DNA from: Pantoea deleyi
GTDB lineage: Bacteria; Pseudomonadota; Gammaproteobacteria; Enterobacterales; Enterobacteriaceae
Length of the DNA stretch: 64,000 bases
NCBI RefSeq assembly: GCF_022647325.1
Contig: NZ_CP071405.1
Location: 2,170,001-2,234,000, forward strand
Reading direction: 5' to 3'
Made by a program: the position numbers and the translations under genes. The stretch's first letter is position 1. Every line of letters begins with the position of its first letter. Shown piece by piece: positions 9,109-18,976 of the stretch. A model generated the notes under the pieces. That model did not search any database. It was not told where the DNA came from and saw only the letters and a list, made by a program, of their open reading frames with translations.

Positions 9109-10134
9109 ATGGCAACAATTAAAGATGTGGCAAAACGCGCTGGCGTCTCCACGACCACCGTTTCGCACGTCATCAATAAAACCCGCTTTGTGGCTGAAGA
9201 GACGCGCGAAGCGGTCTGGCAGGCGATCAAGGAACTGCACTACTCACCCAGCGCCGTGGCACGCAGCCTGAAAGTGAACCACACGCGCACGCTGGGGCTG
9301 CTGGCCACCTCAAGCGAAGCCCCCTACTTTGCTGAAATCATCGAAGCCGTCGAGAATCACTGCTTCGATAAGGGCTACACGCTGATTCTGGGCAATGCGC
9401 ACAACGATCTGCAAAAGCAGCGTGCCTATCTCAGCATGATGGCGCAGAAGCGCGTGGATGGCCTGCTGGTGATGTGCTCCGAATACCCGGACGATCTGCT
9501 GCAGATGCTGGAAGAGAACCGCAACATCCCGATGGTAGTGATGGACTGGGGCGAATCCCGCGCCGACTTCACCGACACGGTGCTGGATAACGCCTTCCAG
9601 GGTGGCTATCTGGCCGGCCGCTATCTGATCGAACGCGGACACCGTGATATTGGCGCGATCCCCGGCCAGATGGAGCGCAATACCGGCGGCGGCCGCCATG
9701 CCGGTTTCCTGAAGGCGCTGGAAGAGGCGAACATTCAGCCGCGCGCGGAATGGATCGTGCAGGGTGACTTCGAGCCGGAGTCAGGCTATCAGGCGATGCA
9801 GCAGATCCTGTCGCAGAAGCAGCGCCCCACGGCGGTGTTCTGTGGCGGTGACATCATGGCGATGGGGGCGATTTGCGCCGCCGACGAGATGGGGTTGCGC
9901 GTGCCTCAGGATATTTCGGTGATCGGGTATGATAACGTGCGCAACGCCCGCTATTTCGCGCCAGCCCTGACCACGGTTCATCAGCCCAAGGCCCAGCTGG
10001 GTGAGAAGGCGCTGGATATGCTGCTGGACCGCATCACCAGCAAACGTGAAGTGTCGCAGACCATCGAGGTTCACCCGACGCTGATCGAACGCCGCTCCGT
10101 GGCCGATGGTCCGTTCCGCGACTACCGTCGTTAA
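9109..10134 (+). CDS. purR: Purine repressor PurR
   Basis: A LacI-family repressor that, with hypoxanthine or guanine bound, shuts down purine and pyrimidine synthesis genes. From the ATG at 9109 the product is 341 residues, exactly the E. coli length, starting [19 protein letters not shown] (helix-turn-helix) with the hinge helix [14 protein letters not shown]. The periplasmic-binding-protein-like ligand domain follows. The open frame extends upstream to 8911 but that part has no E. coli counterpart and overlaps the operator. Its stop overlaps the stop of punR by four bases. Confidence 0.97.
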   Translation: MATIKDVAKRAGVSTTTVSHVINKTRFVAEETREAVWQAIKELHYSPSAVARSLKVNHTRTLGLLATSSEAPYFAEIIEAVENHCFDKGYTLILGNAHNDLQKQRAYLSMMAQKRVDGLLVMCSEYPDDLLQMLEENRNIPMVVMDWGESRADFTDTVLDNAFQGGYLAGRYLIERGHRDIGAIPGQMERNTGGGRHAGFLKALEEANIQPRAEWIVQGDFEPESGYQAMQQILSQKQRPTAVFCGGDIMAMGAICAADEMGLRVPQDISVIGYDNVRNARYFAPALTTVHQPKAQLGEKALDMLLDRITSKREVSQTIEVHPTLIERRSVADGPFRDYRR

Positions 10135-11036
10135 TCTTCGCTTAACCACTCCTGATTAAGCGTCTGCGCATCGCCCAGATAGCTGAGCAACCAGCCTGTC
10201 GCCGGTGATGCGCGATCTTCTGCCCAGCTGACGCAGCAGGGACTGTCCGGAAAGGGAACCGGCAGCGTCAGTTCGGCCAGTTCGCCGCTGTCGAGCAGCG
10301 GCCTGGCCAGATGGCCCGGCACCATCGCCACACACAAGCCCGCCTGCACACACTCCAGCCCGGTCTGCCACTCCGGCACCACCAGCCTGCGCTGATTATC
10401 CAGCGTCCACGTCATGCGGCGCGGCAGCGCCCGCGAGGTATCTTCCAGCACCAGCGACGGCCAGCTGCGCAGCGTATCGTCATCGATCTGGCTCGCCTGC
10501 GTCAGCGGATGATCGGGCGCGACCACGCAGCGCCAGTTGAGCGTGCCCATATCGCGGAAGGCAAAACGCCCCCCTACCGGTATCGCCTGGGTCGCGCCAA
10601 TCGCGATCTCCACCCGCCCGTCGGCCAGCGCATCCCAGACGCCATTGAACACCTCATAACTGATGCTCAGCTCCATATCCGGAAAGTGACGATAGAAATC
10701 TTTGACCAGCTGGCGGGTGCGCTGAGGCTTGGCGATGCGGTCAACGGCGATGCTCAGCTGGCCGCGCCAGCCATTTGCCAGCTGCTGACACTGTCGGCGG
10801 GTGGCGAGCATTTTTTTGATGACGCTGCGCCCTTCGCGGACGAAATGTTCCCCTGCCGGGGTCAATACCACTTCCCGATGCTGACGCTCGAACAGCGGCA
10901 CCGCCAGCCAGGTCTCCAGCTGACGCACAGTATAGCTGATGGCAGAGGGCACCCGATGCAACTCCTGCGCGGCCGCGCTGAAGCTGCCGCCGCGCGCCAC
11001 GGCGTCAACCACCTCTAATGCATATTCGGACCACAT
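10131..11036 (-). CDS. punR: LysR-family regulator PunR
   Basis: PunR activates the divergent purine-nucleoside transporter gene punC. The 301-residue protein starts [20 protein letters not shown], the LysR helix-turn-helix (about 1-60), and continues with the effector-binding domain (about 90-295); it aligns well with E. coli YdhB over its length. It is convergent with purR, sharing TTAA as both stops, and divergent from punC across 107 bases that contain a GCGTTT/AAACGC dyad. Confidence 0.92.
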   Translation of the reverse strand: MWSEYALEVVDAVARGGSFSAAAQELHRVPSAISYTVRQLETWLAVPLFERQHREVVLTPAGEHFVREGRSVIKKMLATRRQCQQLANGWRGQLSIAVDRIAKPQRTRQLVKDFYRHFPDMELSISYEVFNGVWDALADGRVEIAIGATQAIPVGGRFAFRDMGTLNWRCVVAPDHPLTQASQIDDDTLRSWPSLVLEDTSRALPRRMTWTLDNQRRLVVPEWQTGLECVQAGLCVAMVPGHLARPLLDSGELAELTLPVPFPDSPCCVSWAEDRASPATGWLLSYLGDAQTLNQEWLSED

Positions 11037-11077
11037 AATCTGCCTTCAAAATTTTTAACAGCAATCGGCAAATATTA

Positions 11078-11098
11078 GCGTTTCACAGCGGCAAACGC
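11078..11098. promoter_or_regulatory. Dyad in the punR-punC divergent promoter region
   Basis: GCGTTT at 11078-11083 and AAACGC at 11093-11098 form a perfect six-base dyad with a nine-base spacer, the geometry of a LysR-type site. It lies about 40 bases from each start codon and is a reasonable PunR operator. It is not a PurR box. Confidence 0.5.
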
Positions 11099-11143
11099 AC
11101 CTTTTACACTCTGCCGCGTTCATCCTGCAAAAATGAGAATCAG

Positions 11144-12346
11144 ATGTTATCGAATAAAGGATTTATGCCCTATCTTGCCCTGCTGAGTATGCTGGGCTTT
11201 CTGGCCACGGATATGTACCTGCCCGCCTTCGGAGCGATGCAGCAGAGCTTTAATACCTCGCCCGGCCTGATCAGCGCCAGTATGAGTCTCTTTCTGGCCG
11301 GCTTTGCCTGTGGCCAGCTCTTCTGGGGGCCGCTGTCGGACCGCATTGGCCGCAAGCCGGTGCTGCTGGCCGGTCTGACGCTGTTTGCCGTCGGCTGCGC
11401 CGGGATGCTGTGGGTCAGCGATATCGCCCTGATGCTGGCGCTGCGCTTTGTTCAGGCGATTGGCGTCTGTGCCGCTGCCGTGAGCTGGCAGGCGCTGGTG
11501 GTGGACCGCTACCCTGCCGCGCGGGCCAGCAAAGTCTTTGCCACTATCATGCCGCTGGTCGCCCTCTCTCCGGCGCTGGCGCCGCTGCTGGGTGCCTGGC
11601 TGATCGGCCACTTCCACTGGCGTTCGATTTTCCTGGTGCTGACGCTGATTGCGGTCGCGCTGATCCTCGTAACCCTGCGCCTGCCCGGCGTGCGCAAAGC
11701 GGCGGAAGCGAAAGGGTCTCAGCCCGGCTTCTTTACGCTACTGAAATCACGCATCTACAGTGGCAATGTGCTGATCTACTCCGCCTGCTCTGCCAGCTTT
11801 TTCGCGTGGCTGACCGGTTCCCCCTTTATCCTGGCGGATCTGGGCCTTTCGCCCGCTGATATCGGCCTGAGCTATGTGCCACAGACGCTCGCCTTTCTGA
11901 TTGGCGGATTTGGCTGCCGTGCCCTGCTTAACCGCTTCAACGGCGCACAGCTCCTGCCCGCGCTGCTGGGGATTTACAGCCTGAGCATCCTGGCGCTGTT
12001 TGCCGTGGCGCTTTCAGGCAGTAGCACTCTGGCCGGTCTGATGGTGCCGTTCTGCGGCATGGCGCTGGCAAACGGTGCGATTTATCCGATTGTGGTCGCC
12101 AGTGCCCTGATGCCGTTCCCGCACGCGACCGGGAAAGCGGCCGCGCTGCAGAACACGCTGCAGCTGGGACTCTGCTTCGCCGCCAGCCTGGCGGTGTCGG
12201 CCGGATTAACCCAGCCTCTGTTTACCACTACCCTGATCATGACGGTGACGATCCTGCTCGCGCTGTTCGGTTACGTCATGCAGCGTGTCGCAAGCGCACA
12301 AACGGTTGTTGCCTCCTCTCAGCCTGCCTGCCAGGATAATCAGTAA
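11144..12346 (+). CDS. punC: Purine nucleoside MFS transporter PunC
   Basis: A 12-helix major facilitator of the Bcr/CflA (DHA1) group; in E. coli PunC imports purine nucleosides such as adenosine. Visible are the helix-1 segment [13 protein letters not shown], the loop 2-3 motif [14 protein letters not shown], the antiporter-type motif in helix 5 ([11 protein letters not shown]) and [16 protein letters not shown], all close to E. coli YdhC. Length is 400. It is divergent from its probable activator punR. Confidence 0.92.
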   Translation: MLSNKGFMPYLALLSMLGFLATDMYLPAFGAMQQSFNTSPGLISASMSLFLAGFACGQLFWGPLSDRIGRKPVLLAGLTLFAVGCAGMLWVSDIALMLALRFVQAIGVCAAAVSWQALVVDRYPAARASKVFATIMPLVALSPALAPLLGAWLIGHFHWRSIFLVLTLIAVALILVTLRLPGVRKAAEAKGSQPGFFTLLKSRIYSGNVLIYSACSASFFAWLTGSPFILADLGLSPADIGLSYVPQTLAFLIGGFGCRALLNRFNGAQLLPALLGIYSLSILALFAVALSGSSTLAGLMVPFCGMALANGAIYPIVVASALMPFPHATGKAAALQNTLQLGLCFAASLAVSAGLTQPLFTTTLIMTVTILLALFGYVMQRVASAQTVVASSQPACQDNQ

Positions 12347-12646
12347 CGCACTGACTTTTTAGTTAGCCTCCTAACAATAAGTCATTGAACATTGACCCGC
12401 GTGAGAATATACTCATCCGGGTCAATTAATATCTGACAAATCAAAAACATAATAACGTAGTAACTTGATTGGCAGCCTGTTGCCGGGACGGTATCTGCAC
12501 GCGTTATTCTTACCTTTTCCGCCCTGCCACAGGCTATTCCAGTCCTCTGTACCACACAGATAACCGGTGTGCGGAGTCATCCGTTACGTTTCTCAATGCC
12601 TGAAATTCATTGGTCAGGCTCAGACTGGACAGGTGGTGGAAAAGCT
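12347..12646. promoter_or_regulatory. punC-cfa intergenic region with cfa leader
   Basis: About 300 bases without a gene. A short hairpin GTTAG/CTAAC lies just after punC (12362-12375). A good promoter at 12385-12413 would give a leader of about 225 bases before cfa. In E. coli the cfa leader is the target of small RNAs such as RydC, so the long leader is probably regulatory here too. Confidence 0.5.
12385..12413 (+). promoter_or_regulatory. Candidate distal cfa promoter
   Basis: TTGAAC (12385-12390), a 17-base spacer and TATACT (12408-12413). Both hexamers are close to the sigma-70 consensus and the position matches the distal sigma-70 promoter of E. coli cfa. Confidence 0.65.
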
Positions 12647-13795
12647 ATGAGTTCATCTTATGCAGAAGCAGTAAGCCCCGAAGAGAATCCCTGGTATCAC
12701 ATCGTTCATGAGCTGCTGGAAAAGGCGGATGTTGACATTAACGGTACACGCTCCTGGGATATTCAGGTCACCCATCCCGGTTTCTATAAGCGTGTCCTGC
12801 AGGAGGGGTCACTCGGGCTCGGTGAGAGCTATATGGATGGCTGGTGGACGTGCGATCGGCTGGATATGTTCTTCCATCGCGTACTTAAGCACAGACTGGA
12901 TCAGCAGCTTCCGCATCACTTCAAAGATACGCTGCGCATTGCCGCCGCGCGCTTAACCAATCTGCAGTCCAGAAAACGGGCCTGGATTGTCGGCAAAGAG
13001 CATTACGACCTGGGTAACGATCTCTTCTCCCTGATGCTCGACCCCTATATGCAGTACTCCTGCGGCTACTGGAAAGAGGCCACGACGCTGGCGGCCGCTC
13101 AGGAGGCCAAGCTGGATATGATCTGCCGTAAGCTGGCGCTGAAGCCGGGGATGTCGCTGCTGGATATCGGCTGTGGCTGGGGTGGGCTGGCGGAGTTTGC
13201 CGCACGGCATTATGGCGTCAGCGTGCAGGGCGTGACCATCTCCGCTGAACAGCAGAAGCTGGCGCAGCAGCGCTGTAGCGGCCTGGACGTCACGATTCTG
13301 TTGCAGGATTATCGCGACCTCAACGCGCAGTTTGACCGCATCGTATCGGTGGGGATGTTCGAGCATGTCGGCCCGAAAAACTACGCCACCTACTTCGATG
13401 TGGTCGATCGCAACCTGAAACCGGACGGGCTTTTTCTGCTGCACACCATCGGCGCGATCAAAACGGATATGCGCGTCGATCCCTGGATCGACAAATATAT
13501 CTTCCCCAACGGCTGCCTGCCTTCGGTGCGTCACGTCGCGGAGGCCAGCGAACCCCATTTTGTGCTGGAAGACTGGCACAACTTCGGAGCCGATTACGAC
13601 AGAACCCTGATGGCCTGGCATGAGCGCTTTTTGCAGGCCTGGCCGGAGCTGGCTGACAGCTACGGCGAACGCTTTAAACGGATGTTCACCTACTACCTCA
13701 ACGCCTGCGCGGGTGCCTTCCGGGCGCGTGATATTCAGCTGTGGCAGATTGTTTTCAGTCGTGGCGTGGAGGGGGGATTACGGGTCGCGCGCTAG
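12647..13795 (+). CDS. cfa: Cyclopropane-fatty-acyl-phospholipid synthase
   Basis: Cfa uses S-adenosylmethionine to methylenate unsaturated acyl chains of membrane phospholipids on entry to stationary phase. The start at 12647 yields 382 residues, as in E. coli, beginning MSSSYAEA. The SAM site LLDIGCGWGG is at about 171-180, Cys139 of the active site is conserved in MQYSCGYW, and EHVGPKNY and FPNGCLPS follow. The open frame reaches upstream to 12569 but lacks a counterpart there. Confidence 0.96.
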   Translation: MSSSYAEAVSPEENPWYHIVHELLEKADVDINGTRSWDIQVTHPGFYKRVLQEGSLGLGESYMDGWWTCDRLDMFFHRVLKHRLDQQLPHHFKDTLRIAAARLTNLQSRKRAWIVGKEHYDLGNDLFSLMLDPYMQYSCGYWKEATTLAAAQEAKLDMICRKLALKPGMSLLDIGCGWGGLAEFAARHYGVSVQGVTISAEQQKLAQQRCSGLDVTILLQDYRDLNAQFDRIVSVGMFEHVGPKNYATYFDVVDRNLKPDGLFLLHTIGAIKTDMRVDPWIDKYIFPNGCLPSVRHVAEASEPHFVLEDWHNFGADYDRTLMAWHERFLQAWPELADSYGERFKRMFTYYLNACAGAFRARDIQLWQIVFSRGVEGGLRVAR

Positions 13796-13961
13796 CCTCC
13801 GGCTGTCTGCGCGGCGGGCGCTTAACGCCGTAGGGTCAGAAGAGGAAACGGACCCGGCGACGGCTGCACCTCAGGGACGAGGCGCGACATCGCGCGGGCC
13901 AGTATCTGATGCAGTGGGCCTGATCGCCTCACGCGCTATCGAGGCGCTGACGCGCCCTCGA

Positions 13962-14621
13962 TCAGCTCTCGTCGGCAGACTGGCCGGTCAGCACTTTCAT
14001 CGCCGCTTCGGCGTCGCGCTGGGCTAAGACGCGCTCGACGGTCTCAACAATCGCCTGAGTGTGCGGATCGATCTCAATGTTAACCCGCTGACCAAAGGTT
14101 TTCGCGCCCAGCGTGGTGCGTTCCAGCGTTTCCGGGATCAGATAAACACAGAATTTGGTTCGGGTAACGTCGCCGACCGTCAGGCTGATGCCATCAATAC
14201 CGACAAACCCTTTGTGCAGGATATATTTCATCTGCAGCGGATCCTGGATTTTGAACCAGACTTCGCGATTATGTTCTGACTGGATGATCTTGCAGATCTC
14301 CGCCGTGGTCATGATATGACCCGACATCAGGTGGCCGCCGATTTCATCGCCGAATTTCGCGGCACGCTCAATGTTAACCACGTCGCCCTGACGCAGATCG
14401 CCAAGGTTAGTGACCCGCAGCGTCTCTTTAATCAGATCGAAACTGACAAGGTCGCCGTCGATAGCCGTTACGGTCAGGCAACAGCCGTTATGCGCAACAG
14501 ATGCGCCCAGCGCCAGCCCCGGCAGGAGTTCTTCCGGCAGGCGGACAGTATGGGTACGAAACAGCTCTTTCTCTTCAATGGACACAATCTCAGCCGTGCC
14601 CTGCACAATACCGGTAAACAT
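13962..14621 (-). CDS. ribE: Riboflavin synthase alpha subunit
   Basis: This enzyme dismutates 6,7-dimethyl-8-ribityllumazine to riboflavin in the cytoplasm (named ribC or ribE in E. coli). The 219 residues contain the two similar lumazine-binding barrels: the first opens [10 protein letters not shown] with NGCCLTVT, and the second has [18 protein letters not shown] and a C-terminal trimerisation helix. It is divergent from mdtK across about 205 bases in which I found no FMN-riboswitch-like element. Confidence 0.96.
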   Translation of the reverse strand: MFTGIVQGTAEIVSIEEKELFRTHTVRLPEELLPGLALGASVAHNGCCLTVTAIDGDLVSFDLIKETLRVTNLGDLRQGDVVNIERAAKFGDEIGGHLMSGHIMTTAEICKIIQSEHNREVWFKIQDPLQMKYILHKGFVGIDGISLTVGDVTRTKFCVYLIPETLERTTLGAKTFGQRVNIEIDPHTQAIVETVERVLAQRDAEAAMKVLTGQSADES

Positions 14622-14827
14622 AGTCTTTGCCTCTGCGAAGTTTGGGCCAGTTTATCACAGCTCAGCGCCGCTGTTAGATTTCAGCCCGTGCGCACCCGCC
14701 CTCGCGGGGGTGAAAACGCATCGTGTGACAAAGATTGGCGAATGCGGTTGCGCCAGTTACACTTACTCGCGCAATTCTCCGGGCGTCTCTGCCCTTTTTT
14801 AATTCATTCAACTCGTCAGGTGTTAAC

Positions 14828-16201
14828 GTGCAGAAGTATTTAACAGAAGCGCGTCAATTGCTGGCCCTTGCGATTCCTGTCATCCTGGCTCAGGTGGCTC
14901 AGACCGCAATGGGATTTGTGGATACCATTATGGCCGGCGCAGTCAGCGCCACGGATATGGCCGCCGTCGCTGTCGGCACCTCTGTCTGGCTCCCGGCCAT
15001 CCTGTTTGGCCATGGTCTTCTGCTTGCATTGACGCCCACCGTTGCGCAACTCAACGGTTCAGGCCGCCGCGAACGCATCGCTGAACAGATCCGCCAGGGC
15101 TACTGGCTCGCCTTTTTCGTCTCCCTGCTGACGATGCTGCTGCTGTGGCACGCCGGGTATCTGATCCGGGCGATGCATGATATCGATCCGCAGCTGGCGC
15201 TGAAGGCCGAAGGCTATCTGCATGCCCTGCTGTTCGGTGCGCCGGGCTACCTCTTCTTTCAGGTGCTGCGTAATCAGTGCGAAGGGCTGTCGAAGACCAA
15301 GCCCGGCATGGTGCTGGGTTTCCTGGGGCTGATGTTCAACATCCCGCTGAACTATATCTTTATCTATGGCCATTTCGGGATGCCCGCGCTGGGCGGCGTC
15401 GGCTGCGGTGTCGCGACCGCCTCGGTCTACTGGGTGATGTTTATCTGTATGCGCTTCTGGATGCGCCGGATGGGCAGTATGCGCGACATCCGCATGGCGA
15501 GCCGCTGGTCACCGCCTTCCCGGGTGATCCTGAGCCGCCTGATCGCGCTGGGATTGCCGGTGGCGCTGGCGCTGTTCTTCGAAGTGACGCTGTTTGCGGT
15601 CGTCGCCCTGCTGGTTTCGCCGCTGGGTATCGTAAACGTGGCGGGCCACCAGATCGCGCTGAACTTCAGTTCGCTGATGTTCGTTCTGCCGCTGTCGCTG
15701 GGTGTCGCGACCACCATCCGCGTCGGCTACCGTCTGGGCCAGGGCTCCACCGAGCAGGCGCGGGTCGCGGCCTGGACCGCGCAGGGCGTGGGGATCAGCA
15801 TGGCGGCGCTGACGGCCCTGTTTACCGTGACGTTCCGCCATCAGATTGCCCTGCTCTACAACGATAATCCGGAAGTGGTGACGCTGGCCGCCCAGCTGAT
15901 GCTGCTGGCGGCCATTTATCAGTTCTCTGATTCGATACAGGTGATCGGCAGCGGCATCCTGCGCGGGTATAAAGATACGCGGTCGATCTTCTTTATTACC
16001 TTTATCGCCTACTGGCTGCTGGGGCTGCCCGCGGGCTATCTGCTGGCGCTGACCGACTGGGTGGTGCCGCGCATGGGACCGGCGGGCTTCTGGTGCGGCT
16101 TTATTATCGGCCTGACCTCGGCTGCGGTGATGATGCTCTGGCGCATCAGACGGTTACAGCAGTCGCCTGCCGAGGTTATCCTGACGCGCGCCGCGCGCTG
16201 A
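14828..16201 (+). CDS. mdtK: MATE multidrug exporter MdtK
   Basis: A Na+-coupled multidrug exporter of the MATE family (NorM). The GTG at 14828 gives 457 residues, equal to E. coli MdtK, starting (M)[36 protein letters not shown], with AGGTG as ribosome site. Twelve hydrophobic segments form two MATE halves; [10 protein letters not shown] and [16 protein letters not shown] mark the equivalent loops of each half. An upstream ATG in frame at 14735 lies in the promoter region and is unlikely. Confidence 0.95.
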   Translation: MQKYLTEARQLLALAIPVILAQVAQTAMGFVDTIMAGAVSATDMAAVAVGTSVWLPAILFGHGLLLALTPTVAQLNGSGRRERIAEQIRQGYWLAFFVSLLTMLLLWHAGYLIRAMHDIDPQLALKAEGYLHALLFGAPGYLFFQVLRNQCEGLSKTKPGMVLGFLGLMFNIPLNYIFIYGHFGMPALGGVGCGVATASVYWVMFICMRFWMRRMGSMRDIRMASRWSPPSRVILSRLIALGLPVALALFFEVTLFAVVALLVSPLGIVNVAGHQIALNFSSLMFVLPLSLGVATTIRVGYRLGQGSTEQARVAAWTAQGVGISMAALTALFTVTFRHQIALLYNDNPEVVTLAAQLMLLAAIYQFSDSIQVIGSGILRGYKDTRSIFFITFIAYWLLGLPAGYLLALTDWVVPRMGPAGFWCGFIIGLTSAAVMMLWRIRRLQQSPAEVILTRAAR

Positions 16202-16355
16202 TGAGAAAAATGCGGGTCATATCTGGCCCGCAATGCCCAAAAAACCGACGGTTAGCACAGTTGCTGCGCAGTCGTAGCGAAAATGCGATTTTCCCCTTGC
16301 CAGCCTTACACGCTGCCGTTAATATTCGTCCCCGCTGTCGCCCTGACAGCATGTT

Positions 16356-16432
16356 GCGCTCTTAGCTCAGTTGGTTAGAGCACCACCTTGACATGGTGGG
16401 GGTCGATGGTTCGAGTCCATTAGAGCGCACCA
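16356..16432 (+). tRNA. valV: tRNA-Val(GAC), copy 1
   Basis: A 77-base cloverleaf with encoded CCA. Acceptor stem GCGCTCT/AGAGCGC, D-arm AGCTCAGTTGGTTAGAGC, anticodon loop CTTGACA with anticodon GAC at 16390-16392 and T-loop TTCGAGT. Identical to copy 3. Confidence 0.98.
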
Positions 16433-16435
16433 AGT

Positions 16436-16512
16436 GCGTCCGTAGCTCAGTTGGTTAGAGCACCACCTTGACATGGTGGGGGTCGGTGGTTCGAGTCCAC
16501 TCGGACGCACCA
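16436..16512 (+). tRNA. valW: tRNA-Val(GAC), copy 2
   Basis: A 77-base cloverleaf three bases after copy 1. The acceptor stem is GCGTCCG/CGGACGC, differing from its neighbours by compensated pairs; the T-stem also differs. The anticodon GAC is at 16470-16472 and CCA is encoded. Confidence 0.98.
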
Positions 16513-16523
16513 ATATTCAGAAT

Positions 16524-16600
16524 GCGCTCTTAGCTCAGTTGGTTAGAGCACCACCTTGACATGGTGGGGGTCGATGGTTCGAGTCCATTAGAGCGCACCA
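16524..16600 (+). tRNA. tRNA-Val(GAC), copy 3
   Basis: A 77-base cloverleaf identical to copy 1 over its whole length, with anticodon GAC at 16558-16560. E. coli has only two valine tRNAs (valV, valW) in this place. Confidence 0.98.
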
Positions 16601-16944
16601 CTTTCAGAAATTCCTCAGCTTGCGCAACTTCCCTTTTATTGATCTGCATCGTTTACCCCCTCTGCTTTTTGATTGGTTTTCGCATACTTAGCGTCTATAC
16701 TGTCCCGCGTTGCTTACTTGAAAGGTTTCAGCGATCACGTGCTTACTGCGATAACTCAAATGATTTGCGCAACAACAGCGTGGTGGTTACCAACCGTAAC
16801 CGCACAACTTCCCTGCACGCCTGGCCTTCGTCACCTATTCTTACTCAGTACTGCCCATTTCAGTCTCAATCAGAATTTTCACTTCGATGCGCTGCCATCG
16901 GATTCCGCCCTTATTCATCCATCACAACTTACAGATAATCCGTC
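16601..16944. promoter_or_regulatory. tRNA-Val to pykF intergenic region
   Basis: 344 bases with no convincing gene. It holds the pykF promoter and Cra site (16673-16732) and two copies of the palindrome TTGCGCAA (16620-16627, 16765-16772). The pykF leader after the promoter would be about 240 bases. No clear terminator for the tRNA transcript is visible. Confidence 0.55.
16673..16732 (+). promoter_or_regulatory. pykF promoter with Cra (FruR) operator
   Basis: TTGGTT at 16673-16678, a 17-base spacer and TATACT at 16696-16701 form a sigma-70 promoter. TGAAAGGTTTCAGC at 16719-16732 agrees with the Cra palindrome TGAAACGTTTCA apart from one central base and lies just downstream of the expected start, where Cra would repress. 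Cra repression of pykF is established in E. coli. Confidence 0.75.
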
Positions 16945-18357
16945 ATGAAAAAGACTAAAATCGTTTGTACAATCGGCCCGAAAACCGAATCCGAAGAGAT
17001 GCTGACTCAGCTGCTTGAAGCTGGCATGAACGTTATGCGTCTTAACTTCTCTCACGGTGACTATGCTGAGCATGGCCAGCGCATTTCCAACATGCGTGCC
17101 GTGATGCAGAAAACCGGCCGTCAGGCCGCGATCCTGCTGGATACCAAAGGCCCTGAAATCCGCACCATGAAACTGGAAGGCGGCAACGATGCGTCCCTGA
17201 AAGCGGGTCAGACCTTTACCTTTACCACCGACCAGAGCGTTATCGGCAACAGCGAGCGCGTGGCCGTCACCTACCCTGGCTTCACCGCTGACCTGAAAAT
17301 CGGTAACACCGTTCTGGTCGACGATGGCCTGATCGGCATGGAAGTGACCGAAGTCACCGAAAACACCGTGGTCTGTAAAGTCCTGAACAATGGCGATCTG
17401 GGCGAGAACAAAGGCGTTAACCTGCCAGGCGTCTCTATCCAGCTGCCTGCGCTGGCGGAAAAAGATAAGCGCGACCTGATTTTTGGTTGCGAGCAGGGCG
17501 TGGACTTCGTCGCCGCCTCCTTTATCCGTAAGCGTTCAGACGTGCTGGAAATCCGCGAACACCTGAAACAGCACGGTGGCGAGCACATCCAGATCATCTC
17601 GAAAATCGAAAACCAGGAAGGCCTGAACAACTTCGACGAAATCCTCGAAGCCTCAGACGGCATCATGGTTGCGCGTGGCGACCTGGGTGTTGAGATCCCG
17701 GTTGAAGAAGTGATCTTCGCGCAGAAGATGATGATTAAAAAATGTAATAAAGCCCGCAAAGTGGTCATCACCGCGACCCAGATGCTGGACTCGATGATCA
17801 AAAACCCGCGCCCTACCCGTGCAGAAGCCGGTGACGTGGCCAACGCCATCCTCGACGGAACGGATGCGGTTATGCTGTCGGGTGAGAGCGCCAAAGGCCG
17901 TTATCCGCTGGAGTCGGTCACTATCATGGCGACCATCTGTGAGCGTACCGACCGCGTAATGAAGTCCCGCATCGACAGCGAGAACGATACCCGCAAGCTG
18001 CGTATCACCGAAGCCGTCTGCCGTGGCGCCGTGGAAACTGCGGAGAAACTGGAAGCGCCCCTGATTGTGGTGGCAACCGAAGGCGGTAAGTCTGCGAAGG
18101 CCGTACGCAAATATTTCCCGAACGCCACTATTCTGGCGCTGACCACTAACCAGACCACGGCGCGTCAGCTGATCCTGAGCAAAGGGATTGAGACCCGCCT
18201 GGTGACTGAAATCGCCTCTACCGACGATTTCTATCGTCTGGGTAAAGAAGCGGCGCTGGAAAGCGGCTACGGCCAGAAAGGCGATGTCGTGGTACTGGTT
18301 TCAGGTGCATTAGTACCAAGCGGAACTACCAACACCGCTTCCGTACACGTCCTGTAA
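16945..18357 (+). CDS. pykF: Pyruvate kinase I
   Basis: PykF makes ATP and pyruvate from phosphoenolpyruvate and ADP and is activated by fructose 1,6-bisphosphate. The 470 residues match E. coli PykF. Visible are [16 protein letters not shown] with the active-site [17 protein letters not shown], the catalytic signature around [15 protein letters not shown] and [20 protein letters not shown], and the C-terminal effector-binding domain ending in NTASVHVL. It is followed by a strong terminator. Confidence 0.98.
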   Translation: MKKTKIVCTIGPKTESEEMLTQLLEAGMNVMRLNFSHGDYAEHGQRISNMRAVMQKTGRQAAILLDTKGPEIRTMKLEGGNDASLKAGQTFTFTTDQSVIGNSERVAVTYPGFTADLKIGNTVLVDDGLIGMEVTEVTENTVVCKVLNNGDLGENKGVNLPGVSIQLPALAEKDKRDLIFGCEQGVDFVAASFIRKRSDVLEIREHLKQHGGEHIQIISKIENQEGLNNFDEILEASDGIMVARGDLGVEIPVEEVIFAQKMMIKKCNKARKVVITATQMLDSMIKNPRPTRAEAGDVANAILDGTDAVMLSGESAKGRYPLESVTIMATICERTDRVMKSRIDSENDTRKLRITEAVCRGAVETAEKLEAPLIVVATEGGKSAKAVRKYFPNATILALTTNQTTARQLILSKGIETRLVTEIASTDDFYRLGKEAALESGYGQKGDVVVLVSGALVPSGTTNTASVHVL

Positions 18358-18380
18358 ATCCGGTCTGAACGTTTATTTTA

Positions 18381-18407
18381 AAGCGCCTTAAACGGGCGCT
18401 TTTTTTA
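18381..18407 (+). terminator. pykF terminator
   Basis: Stem AAGCGCC/GGCGCTT with a seven-base loop and a run of T, starting 24 bases after the pykF stop. Confidence 0.9.
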
Positions 18408-18587
18408 TTTCTGCTTAAACCAAATGCCAGAAAATTCCAATAGAAAATAACTATTCAAATACTCTTAATATTAAGGTTAATCCGATTAAATCTCTCTGTT
18501 TTCGCTAAATTTTTTTATCATGTTCTGTGATTCGCTGCTTCTTTGAGCGAACGATCAAATTTAAGCATGTTCTCATCAAAAATTTAT

Positions 18588-18616
18588 TCTCAACTTAAAA
18601 AGCTTTGTGTAATACT
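18588..18616 (+). promoter_or_regulatory. lpp promoter
   Basis: The stretch containing -10 AATACT (18611-18616) and the following ACGCTACATGGAGATTAA leader is almost identical to E. coli lpp, as is the upstream AT-rich DNA from about 18470. The -35 (TCTCAA) is weak by itself; strength presumably comes from the AT-rich upstream element. Confidence 0.8.
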
Positions 18617-18657
18617 TGTAACGCTACATGGAGATTAACTCAATCTAGAGGGTATAA

Positions 18658-18897
<240 letters not shown>

Positions 18898-18910
18898 GAG
18901 TTCTGGTTTA

Positions 18911-18940
18911 AAAATGGCGCCTTTATGGCGCCATTTTTTT
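18911..18940 (+). terminator. lpp terminator
   Basis: Stem AAAATGGCGCC/GGCGCCATTTT with a five-base loop running into eight T. Confidence 0.94.
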
Positions 18941-18976
18941 TGCCCTGAATTTGTGCCCTTGCGGGCACACCGCCGC

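Noticed and set aside
13938..13966. ATCGAGGCG/CGCCCTCGAT hairpin as ribE terminator
   Set aside because: It has a bulge, no T-run on either strand and overlaps the ribE stop; kept only as a curiosity.
14622..14827. Possible FMN riboswitch between ribE and mdtK
   Set aside because: The conserved RFN-element blocks are not visible, and in E. coli that element precedes ribB instead.
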